64,000 bases of DNA from Chitinophagales bacterium (GCA_040877935.1 JBBDNB010000001.1:1-64000); one strand, 5' to 3'. Positions 7,576 to 16,861 are shown, counted from the first letter of the stretch. Numbers and translations: made by a program. Notes: generated from the letters alone by a model not told the origin.

Positions 7576-9552
7576 ATGCAATACGAAAGTCTAAACTCTT
7601 TAAATGAAGATAGTTCACAAATAATTGTTGTGAACCGTATAAAAAGAATTATTGAAAAATACTCTGATGTCTGGAGAGTCTTTCATGAGCCAATTCAGAA
7701 CTCAATAGATGCTATTCAAAAACGCAATGACATTAGGGAAGGAGCGATTCAAGTTACAGTGAAATTAAAATCCAATATAGTTACAGTGCAAGACGAAGGA
7801 AGTGGTTTTCCTCAAAACTTCCAGTTATTACTTCCTGATGGAACTGACAAGATAGATCAATCTGATACAATGGGATATCAGGGTGTGGGGTTGAAAAGTG
7901 TGATTTATTCTTCAAACAGATTTCATCTAAAATCTAAGTTAAGTGACGGAAGCATGTGGGACGTGGAAATTTCCAATGCGGCTAAGTACCTTGAAACTGA
8001 AGGTGCTGATGATGCCCCCATATCTATTGGAAACGGAGGTTTAGATGAACAAGGTACTTTAATTGAAATTGAATTTGATAATAACCTTGTAATATCTGCA
8101 TTAGAGGAAATTTTAGACATTATTCTATACTCGGAGAGTAACTTTAGGTGGAAATGGCCTGAGGTGCAACAACAAAATTTTCATTTAAAAGATAAGAGTA
8201 AAGCAGATATGCTCTTGTACCTACTTAGGTACTATTTTACTACCCATACATATATTGGTTCAGTGCATAAATTGATGAACACAAGGCTCAGAAGTAATGA
8301 AGACGTATATGCTAAGAAAATTAATATTGAAATCAAACTTGACTTTGAAGAACTTGAGACTAGCGATGTTAATGATGAGTTTTTAAAAGAGGTTATTTCC
8401 GAACTATCTGAGGAAGAAAGAGTACTTAAATTAGAACTGAAGAATAAATTTATAGACTTTAACAATATCATTGATTCTGTGCGTTCAGAGAATCCTAGAG
8501 TTGTCCCTTTCAATATTCATGAATTTGATATCCCACCGGGAGGTAGAGTTGGAAATCCTGTATTAAAGAGTCAGGTGTATTTGAAAACATTTACACCAGA
8601 CTATTCAAAAAATGAAGATGATTATGAAGCTAGATATAAAGAGTTTTTAACCCTTATAAACCCAGGCTCAATTGATCGTTACGATCGTAACAAGCGCAGG
8701 TTTAAAAACTTTTTACCAAATATCATGGGTATTTATATTTTAATTGGCAGAATGGATTACTATGAGCAATTCTTGGGTAATAATTACGGTATTAAGCTAA
8801 TCGCTGCTAATGGAATTCCAACACAACATGAATTGACCGCACGTAGTTCGAATCAATCATTTTATTTCAATCCTATAACATTCATATTAAATGTTGATGG
8901 AAAACTCAATGAAGGTAAGACTGAGCTCATAAACACAGGGCTTCGCAGAAAATCTGTAGAGTTTTTTAGAGAAGCTTTTGAATGCACACTTAATCGTTTG
9001 ACTAAAGAGTTTGTAAATAAAACCCCAAATACTAGCAAAATTGAGGACTCCAACTTTGTCCAACAAGATGATATTGATATACCGGGTGTTGATATAAAAA
9101 AAATTCCTACTGATGAAAATACACTCATCGCTTTATTTTATCAGTTATTGAAGGTAAGAGAACAAGAACTGCCGACATATGGATTGTTAAGCCAGGGTGT
9201 TTTTGATGGAAAGTTTGTTTATGAAGATGGTAATGTGAGATCTGAAAATGATCTTTTATCACTTGAATTCAAGGTAAATTGTTCTAATCTAGTAGATGAT
9301 TTTGACAACCCTAACAACCCTAAAGTTCTTATTAACTGTGATTTACTTATTACATGGAATGACAGGTTAACAACAACACAACAACAAGATTGGAGGATTG
9401 TAAATAGAACCTCTGTACAAACGAATGATCTTGTCCAATCAAGATGTCCTGATTGGATTACTACTCTTATCAGAGACAAAGACCATAATTATAAACCAAT
9501 AATCATAGTTAAAGACTGGGTAGATGAATTGAACCAAGCAAACTCTGATTAA
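7576..9552 (+). CDS. GHKL (HSP90/MutL-like) ATPase co-operonic with ssp genes, candidate effector
   Basis: The 658-residue protein has an N-terminal GHKL ATPase domain. The N-box HEPIQNSIDAI contains E38, N42 and D45. The D-box is VQDEGSGFP near residue 73, and the lid is MGYQGVGLKSVIYSS near residues 99-113. A central region follows without a recognised domain. Near residues 560-595, LLSLEFKVN and a later INCDLLITWND form an E-x-K then D-hydrophobic pattern like a PD-(D/E)XK-type or related restriction fold; this is only suggestive. It starts 17 bases after sspD on the same strand, where a restriction partner such as SspE would be expected. GHKL ATPases are known partners in other restriction systems. 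The effector role is inferred. Confidence 0.75.
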   Translation: MQYESLNSLNEDSSQIIVVNRIKRIIEKYSDVWRVFHEPIQNSIDAIQKRNDIREGAIQVTVKLKSNIVTVQDEGSGFPQNFQLLLPDGTDKIDQSDTMGYQGVGLKSVIYSSNRFHLKSKLSDGSMWDVEISNAAKYLETEGADDAPISIGNGGLDEQGTLIEIEFDNNLVISALEEILDIILYSESNFRWKWPEVQQQNFHLKDKSKADMLLYLLRYYFTTHTYIGSVHKLMNTRLRSNEDVYAKKINIEIKLDFEELETSDVNDEFLKEVISELSEEERVLKLELKNKFIDFNNIIDSVRSENPRVVPFNIHEFDIPPGGRVGNPVLKSQVYLKTFTPDYSKNEDDYEARYKEFLTLINPGSIDRYDRNKRRFKNFLPNIMGIYILIGRMDYYEQFLGNNYGIKLIAANGIPTQHELTARSSNQSFYFNPITFILNVDGKLNEGKTELINTGLRRKSVEFFREAFECTLNRLTKEFVNKTPNTSKIEDSNFVQQDDIDIPGVDIKKIPTDENTLIALFYQLLKVREQELPTYGLLSQGVFDGKFVYEDGNVRSENDLLSLEFKVNCSNLVDDFDNPNNPKVLINCDLLITWNDRLTTTQQQDWRIVNRTSVQTNDLVQSRCPDWITTLIRDKDHNYKPIIIVKDWVDELNQANSD

Positions 9553-9591
9553 CTATCTTCATCATTACACAATATTACTTGAGTATCGCAG

Positions 9592-12474
9592 TTACTCCTC
9601 AAAACTATCCCAAGCTGCCTGTAACAAGACTTCTGCTGATGCGTTTTTGTCAAATTTAGTATGCCTCATCCAAGCGGCAAGCCAATAAAAAATGAAAGTC
9701 TGACTCTTTAGATCGGGACCTCCATTGAGAATGAGCACTCCTTGTAATAAGTATTTCATAACTCTATCCTTTTCGGTAGCATGGGGAAGACTATACACCA
9801 CACCACCAATAAGGTGGGCAACATTCAAAAAAGCAGAGAAGTAAGAGAGTTTTAAGTTTGGATCAATCTTATTCCTAAAGCCCTCTGCCCAATCAAATAA
9901 TAAATAAGCATGGTCAGTAAAGCTTATCAACTTCATTATCAAAATTGCCTTTCCTGATAAATCAAAAGGGATTTGATCTAAGGGATTTGGGTTATTTGGA
10001 TGGCGGCTCAAGAATTCATTCACCTGATAACTTAAGCTGTGCAATACCAAGGAAAAAGCTTCTTCATTCAATAAATCATGCTGAGCAAGCTCAGGCCTTT
10101 CCAGCACAAATCGACCAAGTTCAGAAAAGGAATTACCTAAATATTCCAGTTGCCCTGTCCTTTTAAACCCTTCAATCGCCTTAAAATAATACTCTAAGCC
10201 GCTCATATCCCCCTTCTGGATTAAGCAATTTGCTAACTGATGATAACAGCTGTACAAGTTGGTATCATCATTTATCTTTTTCTGATTCTCAATCGCCAGA
10301 GTATAATATGTTATGGCATCTTGAAAATTACCATTATCAGCAAAAGCATGAGCAATCTCCGAATCTAAAAGAGCAAGATTGCCCAAGCTACTCACGCTAA
10401 CAATTTCCTGATCCATTTCTTTATTTCCTCGTTCATTCTCGTACTTTTGGAGCAATAAAGATTTTGCCTCCTTAAAAAATTTTATCGCAGCTTCTATTTC
10501 ACCCTTATCCCGTGCCACTCTACCTTTCATCCAGTGACAGTCCCTTATAGCACTTGTCTCATTTGAGCTCTTGGCTAATTGACATAGTTCTTCACATGTA
10601 TTTTCAAATGCCTCAAGATCATATTGCCTGAGTTGCAGTTGGGCGAGATAAACATATTGCGTGCTTGCTGAACTTATCTCACCCAGTTCAATATTTGCCC
10701 TAATTCCTTCTTTCGCTATTTTTATTCCATGCCTAAAGTACCCCCGAATAAAGCAGAATTTACCTAAAGCTCCTGCTATACCCGCCACCACTCTGAAATA
10801 ATCCTCTTTAAATTCTTCCTCTTTCCTTTCCTCTACTAATTCAATCATCTTCGTTGCAATCCAAAATGCTCTCAGAATGTTGGGGAACTCTGACTCCATT
10901 CGGATTACACCGAGTTCCGTAGGGCCTTTTAGTGCAGATTCAATATAATGATGAGCAATCACATTAGCTTCAATCATTATATTGATTAACTGTTCTCGCT
11001 GTAGCTTGACTCCTTTATCTTCAGTTTCCACGCTAGCCTTGTCAAATAAGAACTTTTCAACCGGATTGGCTATAAATAAGCGTTCAAAATCCGTGGCATC
11101 TGTCTTTCTCCGTGCAAAAAAGAATTGCTCCAGTACCGCCACATCTTCATATAAAGAGTCACGGCTTTCTTCCAAATATCGCAGTTTAACTCCTCCGGGG
11201 TAGAATTTAGCAATATGCAAAAGACCACGCTGATCTGAGGTTAGACTTTCGTAAGCCAAACTGAGACATATGGAAAGAGCTGTTTTCTTATTGTGTTTTT
11301 GACGCATTGGTTGCTTGAGCGAATCATTCCTCTGAAGTTGCTTCATGACTCGTTTTGCAGATTTGTAGAAGCGCAAAAGTCCTGAAATGATTTTTAGACT
11401 TAGCGGGTGTCCCCCTGAGAATTTAACAAACCACTCAATCTCGCCCGCTGTTAAAGCTATTTCCTCCGGTGACAACTCCTGTAGGATCAATTGGCTTGCT
11501 TCTGGCTCAATTCCCTCCAGTTTCAAGACGGTTTTCTCAACATCCATTAGTGATATATCTACCTGAGTAGTAATCAGCAGTTGAACCTTTTCAGTTTGAT
11601 TCATTAAAGCGGAAATAAAGTCCTCGGCTTTATCCCGATAGCTAATTAGGAGTTTCTCAAAACTATCCAAGGCGATGGTGATATGCAAATCTCTTAAGGC
11701 ATTAACCAATGAATCGGTCACCACTTGACCCGTAAGCTCAGTAATAGCATTGGACATTTGAAGTATTAGGTCGTCCAACGTTTCTAAGGATTCAATATCA
11801 ATCCATACCAGCGGAACATGATATTTTACATTATCAAGTGTCTGAAGTAATAATTGAGTTTTCCCTATACCTCCAATACCTTCAATCACCACCACACGTT
11901 CAAATTCCATGATGTGCGTGAGTTCAATTAGTGCTTGTTCACGACCAACAAAAAAAGGATGTGGTTTTGGAGGTAAGAAAGAAGCTCTGTAGCTATCTTT
12001 TTCCTGACGTAGGCGTTGCCTCAGAATTTCAATTAACTGATTCTTTCTTTTGTGAAGCTCTTCAATGGACACCGTCCCTCCATCAATTTCTCCATGGATT
12101 CCTTTGTAAATTCTGATGAGGTTATGATGATGATGGTTCCTGCATTCCGCATAGGGAGTTATGTGAGCATTTTCCAGCGGATATCCCTTCCCTGTAATAG
12201 TGCACTCTCCATTGCTTTCGGTGTGCAGATATTCCTGAATATAAGAAGGAATTGCAGGACGCGGCTCATTGGACTGTGCCCAAGGTTCTTTTAGATAATT
12301 ATTAAATTCATCCAGCTCATTCTCCTTAAAATAATTGATTCCATCCTTTACAATCGTATTTAACTTTTTCCCGTCAACTTTTGGAGAATTGCGTACATAA
12401 GCCATTAACAGAGCTTTGGTGATGCCCAGGTGGATAGCGGCTTGAGTAACATTGAGAAGAGTAGTTGATGACAT
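9592..12474 (-). CDS. HTH-HNH-STAND NTPase-TPR protein, candidate antiphage sensor/effector
   Basis: The 960-residue protein has four parts. Residues about 8-28 look like an excisionase-type helix-turn-helix (VTQAAIHLGITKALL). Residues about 90-135 hold an HNH_2-like nuclease: CTITG, AHITPY (H104), HHNLIRI (N118), IHGEID (H127). Residues about 175-480 form a STAND/NB-ARC NTPase: FVGRE, Walker A EGIGGIGKT at 198-206, Walker B ITIALDSFEKL ending near D270, and a winged-helix-like region after GHPLSLKII. The C-terminal half, from about 540, is TPR-like helical repeats. This layout of nuclease effector, switch and sensor repeats matches bacterial STAND immune proteins in general form. It converges with the ssp operon, with only 39 bases between stops. 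Confidence 0.75.
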   Translation of the reverse strand: MSSTTLLNVTQAAIHLGITKALLMAYVRNSPKVDGKKLNTIVKDGINYFKENELDEFNNYLKEPWAQSNEPRPAIPSYIQEYLHTESNGECTITGKGYPLENAHITPYAECRNHHHHNLIRIYKGIHGEIDGGTVSIEELHKRKNQLIEILRQRLRQEKDSYRASFLPPKPHPFFVGREQALIELTHIMEFERVVVIEGIGGIGKTQLLLQTLDNVKYHVPLVWIDIESLETLDDLILQMSNAITELTGQVVTDSLVNALRDLHITIALDSFEKLLISYRDKAEDFISALMNQTEKVQLLITTQVDISLMDVEKTVLKLEGIEPEASQLILQELSPEEIALTAGEIEWFVKFSGGHPLSLKIISGLLRFYKSAKRVMKQLQRNDSLKQPMRQKHNKKTALSICLSLAYESLTSDQRGLLHIAKFYPGGVKLRYLEESRDSLYEDVAVLEQFFFARRKTDATDFERLFIANPVEKFLFDKASVETEDKGVKLQREQLINIMIEANVIAHHYIESALKGPTELGVIRMESEFPNILRAFWIATKMIELVEERKEEEFKEDYFRVVAGIAGALGKFCFIRGYFRHGIKIAKEGIRANIELGEISSASTQYVYLAQLQLRQYDLEAFENTCEELCQLAKSSNETSAIRDCHWMKGRVARDKGEIEAAIKFFKEAKSLLLQKYENERGNKEMDQEIVSVSSLGNLALLDSEIAHAFADNGNFQDAITYYTLAIENQKKINDDTNLYSCYHQLANCLIQKGDMSGLEYYFKAIEGFKRTGQLEYLGNSFSELGRFVLERPELAQHDLLNEEAFSLVLHSLSYQVNEFLSRHPNNPNPLDQIPFDLSGKAILIMKLISFTDHAYLLFDWAEGFRNKIDPNLKLSYFSAFLNVAHLIGGVVYSLPHATEKDRVMKYLLQGVLILNGGPDLKSQTFIFYWLAAWMRHTKFDKNASAEVLLQAAWDSFEE

Positions 12475-12584
12475 TTTTAATCACTTACAAATTTTATCAG
12501 CTGTTTCGTTATAAAATTCAAACCTCCATTGGTATAATTTTCAGTATGTTTTTTTACCTCTTAACTTACAGACCAACCATTAAA
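12475..12584. promoter_or_regulatory. intergenic leader of the HTH-HNH-STAND gene
   Basis: This AT-rich 110-base gap separates two genes that are both on the minus strand. It is long compared with the near-zero spacers inside the ssp operon. The STAND gene may therefore have its own promoter rather than being read only from the upstream GHKL gene. No clear Bacteroidota -7/-33 pair could be fixed by eye. Confidence 0.3.
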
Positions 12585-15041
12585 TCAATCTCCTAAACTA
12601 CTCATCAACTGTTCCATCCCAAAATTCAAGATAAACTCGGAGTAATAATTATCAAACACATCCTGAAGATAATCATCAAGACTTACAGGTTTATCCTCTT
12701 GTCCTTGTACCGCTTGCAAAACCCGGTAGCCGCGTTTACGGGTGATTGTATATAGAAACAAGGTGTGAAAGTAAACTGAAGTGATGTATTTTTTATGGGC
12801 AGTATTTATTTGCTCCTCATTAATGTTTTTGATTTTGCTTTTGTAATTTTTAAGCACTCTACTATCCATGTTGATGAATATTTTTTCAAGCTTTTCTCCA
12901 CTCATCTGGGGATACATCACATTTGGAAAGTCAAATTCGATTCCTTGTTCTGAAAGTTTTTCCCAGGTAGTACCACCTTTATCTTCTTCATTTTCTTGCT
13001 CATATACTAAAACATAATCTGGAAGGCCAATATTCGGTACTTTGTCATCTTCGTCTTTTTTAGACTTCTGTTTTGGTTTTTCAGGATCTGCAATTTTAAC
13101 CCAAAAAGTTTCTTCAAACTCTTCACCTGTACCGTCTAATGTGACTTTGAGCTGAATCATTTCACCAACCTTTCTTTCTTTTTTAGGCCCCATAGTGACT
13201 TTAATAATTCCATCTAGTGGACTGCTTACATCAACATTTAGAATGTCTTCTGGATCCTTGGGTTTTCCAGGACTATCACCACCTTCACTTTCATTAGAAC
13301 TGAAATTTAATAATCCAATTTTGAATTTACCTGGTTCTTCCACCCGGTCAAAATATTGGTTTTCTACATCTGTCTCAAACTTTAGTGTTTTTTCTCCTCC
13401 CTTTGGCAATGCAGCAACAGGTGTCTTGCCATCATTTTTAGCTTTTAATTTGAGATAGCTTGGAAATCGCTCAGGCTGAAATGGCTCTTCTTTATTCCTT
13501 TTCTTGGATTCTTTTTTGTCTTGTTTCTTTTTTTTGCTTTGATCAGAAAAGTCAAGTTTAAATGTATCATCCAACAACTTAAAAAGCTCACTATCTTTTG
13601 GTATTTCTTTTGAGAAGTCTTTCAACAATTCTTTGGTATCACCTCCATCAACTGAAATAGAATTTTTTCGTTTTTTTTCAATTTCTGCCAATCGACTTTT
13701 ACTCAACTTATCAGATAGAAATTTTCTGAGAATTTGTGTTTCTTCGCCATGTTTTAACCTGTCTCGAGAAGCCATAAAAAGCTCTTTACGAAACCCATAA
13801 TTCATGTTAGTACAATCCACATGTATTAAAACATGGTTTTTTAAAAGATTCATTTTTAATGAGCGAGAAATAAACTCATAAGTATAATGACCATGGACCT
13901 GCCCATTCAAAGAAAACAGTACTGACATGTTATTTTTAAAAAAACGTTTTTGAATATTTTCTCTTGTTTTTTTAACGCTATTATCCTTTGTACGGGCTTT
14001 AAAAACATAACAAGTTACTTTTGTTTTTCCTATACGCTCATGACTATAGTTTTCAGAAAATGATTCTTCTACATAATCATTTTCAGTTTGTTCAAGCCTT
14101 CTTTTTAATCCAAAAAGGTCTAATTCCAAGACTTTATTATTAGGGTACCTTTCTTTTTTGTCAACTGTCAAAATTGGTAAAGCTGGCTGAAACATGAACT
14201 CATTGATGCTTTGGTTTAAGTCTTGTGCAAATCCAGAGTATCCAGAAGGGAATTGATAAGAATAAAGCTTTACAATGGTTCCAGTTTTAAAGCTTCGATT
14301 GTGCAATTTCAAATCAAGTTCATCTATTGGGAAAGAAGGTATTACTTCATCAATTACTAAATATTCATACCACGTATTCTTTTTGGTTTCTTGTTCTTCG
14401 AGTGAAAATGGATGTTCTCTCACTAAGGTAAACCCAAATTCACCATTGGAATTCCACTTTTTTGAAGCAACTAATTGATATCCTTTTTTACCACAAAAAA
14501 CTATAGCACCACTACCTCCCATATTGTATTTACCCTGTACAAAATGGATTTCATTTTTATTCCCTCTTAATAAAGACAGGAATGTATCTTCAAAATCTTC
14601 AGGGTTTTGACCTTCACCATTATCATAAATTATTACAGATGATTCCCTTGGCGGGCCATCAGCTACTATTTGTATTTCTTCTGCTTGCTTTCTTCTTTGT
14701 GAGGCAATATCCCAGTATTCTGAACTTTCAAAAAAATTATTGACTGCTTCGTCCATACTTTTTGGAGCAGTAGGACTTTTAGGATCAATTCCTTTTTCAT
14801 AACACTTACGCATTAATGTTGCGTCAATACTGTTAGTGATTTTTTCAATTAACGAAGCAATTGGTGATGCTTGCTGATTTTCAATAACCCCAAAATTATT
14901 TTCATTCCCTCCTAATGGTCTCCAATTTTCTGGATTATTAAATATTGTGGGATATTTTTCTAAAACTATATCCAATTCAGGCTCTGTACCTGCAGAATAT
15001 AGTTCATTGAAAAGCAGCTCTAATTCCTTTTTAGTATTCAA
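12585..15041 (-). CDS. second GHKL ATPase (MORC/MutL-like) of the defence island
   Basis: The 818-residue protein has an N-terminal GHKL domain: N-box SLIEKITNSIDA (E66, N70, D73), D-box IIYDNGEGQNPEDF from about residue 137, and lid GKYNMGGSGAIVF at 170-182. A transducer-like region follows. A very Lys/Glu-rich linker lies around residues 500-525 (SKKKKQDKKESKKRNKEE), then a beta-rich segment and a helical C-terminus. GHKL ATPases of this type occur in restriction-associated operons and are related to eukaryotic MORC proteins. It shares no evident similarity with the 658-residue GHKL protein beyond the ATPase core. Its role with the Ssp system or the STAND protein is inferred from location alone. 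Confidence 0.72.
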   Translation of the reverse strand: MNTKKELELLFNELYSAGTEPELDIVLEKYPTIFNNPENWRPLGGNENNFGVIENQQASPIASLIEKITNSIDATLMRKCYEKGIDPKSPTAPKSMDEAVNNFFESSEYWDIASQRRKQAEEIQIVADGPPRESSVIIYDNGEGQNPEDFEDTFLSLLRGNKNEIHFVQGKYNMGGSGAIVFCGKKGYQLVASKKWNSNGEFGFTLVREHPFSLEEQETKKNTWYEYLVIDEVIPSFPIDELDLKLHNRSFKTGTIVKLYSYQFPSGYSGFAQDLNQSINEFMFQPALPILTVDKKERYPNNKVLELDLFGLKRRLEQTENDYVEESFSENYSHERIGKTKVTCYVFKARTKDNSVKKTRENIQKRFFKNNMSVLFSLNGQVHGHYTYEFISRSLKMNLLKNHVLIHVDCTNMNYGFRKELFMASRDRLKHGEETQILRKFLSDKLSKSRLAEIEKKRKNSISVDGGDTKELLKDFSKEIPKDSELFKLLDDTFKLDFSDQSKKKKQDKKESKKRNKEEPFQPERFPSYLKLKAKNDGKTPVAALPKGGEKTLKFETDVENQYFDRVEEPGKFKIGLLNFSSNESEGGDSPGKPKDPEDILNVDVSSPLDGIIKVTMGPKKERKVGEMIQLKVTLDGTGEEFEETFWVKIADPEKPKQKSKKDEDDKVPNIGLPDYVLVYEQENEEDKGGTTWEKLSEQGIEFDFPNVMYPQMSGEKLEKIFINMDSRVLKNYKSKIKNINEEQINTAHKKYITSVYFHTLFLYTITRKRGYRVLQAVQGQEDKPVSLDDYLQDVFDNYYSEFILNFGMEQLMSSLGD

Positions 15042-15292
15042 ATTGATTCGGTTTTAAATGTGCAAGGTAAAAAGCTCTGTATCATATTCTATCTTCTGAC
15101 CACGCTACTTTATTCAGCATTTATAAAAATTAGTCAAAATGATAAAAAACATTCTGCTATAATAGAGAATATGAAACACTAATAAAAGAATTTCCCATTT
15201 TAAGCGCAAAAATATATCTTGAGAAAAATTGAGTGAATGGTTTTACGCGCTTTAATAAACCATAAATATTCCTCTCAACCCATGACCAAACC

Positions 15293-15427
15293 AAAAAAAA
15301 ATCAACCCTGAACGAATACCACCAAAAGCGGAGCAAGCTTGCAATAAAGGAAGTAGCAAAGATGTTGAAGCATCCAAGCTCGTATGAAGAAGTGAAATCA
15401 CAGATTCAACAGCGCCTGAAAGGGTAG
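15293..15427 (+). pseudogene. C-terminal gene remnant sharing the DUF433 gene tail
   Basis: The frame starting in the A-tract reads KKKSTLNEYHQKRSKLA, then an IKEVAKMLKHPSSYEEV segment, and stops at 15,427. It has no start codon in frame. An ATG at 15,283 lies in the +1 frame just before the A-tract, so a one-base change would link it. The first part is homologous to the C-terminus of the DUF433 antitoxin. The rest looks like a normal helical protein tail. It is best read as the broken end of a gene of unknown function. Confidence 0.45.
15304..15367 (+). repeat. right copy of a degenerate direct repeat flanking the defence island
   Basis: This 64-base stretch matches 321-385, the 3' end of the DUF433 gene plus flank, in the same orientation with about 88% identity by eye. 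Here the frame stays open past the point where the left copy has its stop codon, because of a small indel. Confidence 0.75.
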
Positions 15428-15543
15428 GGAAGGAAAAGGGCTTTTTGTTCTTTCCGTAATTGATAAGCTAAGCCAAATGTATCTTCTTTAGGCTTTCCAA
15501 TCCATTCGCAAGGCATTTCCGTTTGGCCTACAAAAGGTCACTA

Positions 15544-16347
15544 TCATTTCAATTTTCTGGTTTTGTTTTTGTGATTCAGTAAGGACTTCAATTGGGTAAT
15601 GGCCATTTGGTTTAGCTGCTCTAGGCGTTCGGGCTGTTCTATTCCCTGATGGATCAACAAAGCATTAGTGCTTTCCATATTGGATAATACGACCAATTGT
15701 TCGAGAGACGCATAGTCTCTAATATTCCCTTTTTCATCAGGGTTTTCTTCACGCCATTGTTTAGCTGTTTTGCCAAACAAAGCCATATTCAAGACATCTG
15801 CTTCATTGGCATAGATGAAAGAAACTTGTTGTTTTGAGAGTTTTTCAGGTATCAGTTTCTCCTGAATAGCATCTGTGTGGATGTGATAATTAACTTTGGC
15901 CAGTGTGCGCTGGAAATTCCATTCAAGTTGCTTTGTACCTGTTTCTTGTTTTTTAAGGCGCTGAAATTCTACAACCAAATACAATTTGAATTCGGCACTT
16001 ATCCAAGAAGCAAACTCATACGCTATATCACGATGAGCATAAGTTCCTCCATATCTACCTGCCTTTGATACAATGCCGACTGACTTGGTTGAATCAATCC
16101 AGCGCTTAGGTGTCATACTAAAGCTGTTTGATCCTGCCATATTTTTAAACCCATCGAATTCGATGGAATTAAAATCAGGATTATTTAATTGTTCCCAGAG
16201 CCCAAGAAATTCGATTGTGCTTCGGTTACGCATCCAATTTTGAAGAATATAGTCGCTTCTTTCTTTATCCCTGTGTCTGGCAATATCAGTGAGAGAGATG
16301 TAATCATCATCTTTAATTCCACTGACATTCACAGATAAACCTTTCAC
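15544..16347 (-). CDS. KilA-N domain protein
   Basis: The 267-residue protein has a KilA-N DNA-binding domain over about residues 12-115: YISLTDIARHRDKERSDYILQ followed by RNRSTIEFLGLWE, then SMTPKRWIDSTKSVGIVSKAGRYGGTY and HRDIAYEFASWISAEFKLYL. KilA-N proteins are common in phages and mobile islands, and in some bacterial genomes act as regulators. The C-terminal half is helical with no known domain. The predicted start is a GTG. It stands alone between the island repeat and the MazF module. No phage structural genes are nearby, so a prophage remnant is possible but not shown. Confidence 0.82.
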   Translation of the reverse strand: MKGLSVNVSGIKDDDYISLTDIARHRDKERSDYILQNWMRNRSTIEFLGLWEQLNNPDFNSIEFDGFKNMAGSNSFSMTPKRWIDSTKSVGIVSKAGRYGGTYAHRDIAYEFASWISAEFKLYLVVEFQRLKKQETGTKQLEWNFQRTLAKVNYHIHTDAIQEKLIPEKLSKQQVSFIYANEADVLNMALFGKTAKQWREENPDEKGNIRDYASLEQLVVLSNMESTNALLIHQGIEQPERLEQLNQMAITQLKSLLNHKNKTRKLK

Positions 16348-16427
16348 TTGTATTTGCCTGTTTTTTGCCTAAATTCCATGCAGTAGCTTAAGAAACTTTA
16401 CTGTCATTAAAAACGTATCTTTGTAAT

Positions 16428-16859
16428 ATGGTACATCAATTGAATTATTCCAGGGATATTCTTGAAACATTTGGAGTACTTTCTTCTTTTAATTTGGCAG
16501 AAGCCTTTTGGGAAAATTACGAAAGCTTTGCTGTTCAAAAGATCAAAAATGCCAACCTCAAATTAAGAGGGGCATTATTCTATATCAAAGGTCTTTCACA
16601 TAAGCAGGCTGAAAAAGAATTGCAAACACTATCGCAAATCATGCCTGTAATAGAAAAAGTAAGAAATATGCTCGAACCTGTTAAGGGTAAAGAGTTTAAG
16701 AATTTCAAAGATGCAAGCGAGGAGTTTTTTGAAACCGTAGATGTGCTTTACGAAAGTCTTATTGAAATTGCAGATGTGCACAGTTCCTATAAAAGTAGCA
16801 TTCCGGTACTAAAAGCAGATTGGGACAGCGATGCTGATGCGCATTGGGATAATTATTGA
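16428..16859 (+). CDS. putative antitoxin partner of MazF/PemK
   Basis: The 143-residue protein is helical and ends in a strongly acidic Trp-containing tail (LKADWDSDADAHWDNY), as antitoxins that block MazF-type toxins often do. I do not recognise a named family or a clear DNA-binding fold. Its stop codon lies 2 bases before the ATG of the MazF-like gene, the normal antitoxin-toxin arrangement. The antitoxin role is inferred from this coupling and from the acidic tail. Confidence 0.55.
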   Translation: MVHQLNYSRDILETFGVLSSFNLAEAFWENYESFAVQKIKNANLKLRGALFYIKGLSHKQAEKELQTLSQIMPVIEKVRNMLEPVKGKEFKNFKDASEEFFETVDVLYESLIEIADVHSSYKSSIPVLKADWDSDADAHWDNY

Positions 16860-16861
16860 CC

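Larger units (their letters stand above)
15042..15543. other. gene-poor right boundary of the defence island
   Basis: These 502 bases hold no intact gene. The part up to about 15,290 is AT-rich and includes the probable promoter of the minus-strand GHKL gene. The rest contains the degenerate direct-repeat copy and a short frame ending at 15,427. After that, non-coding sequence runs to the KilA-N gene stop. Confidence 0.5.
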
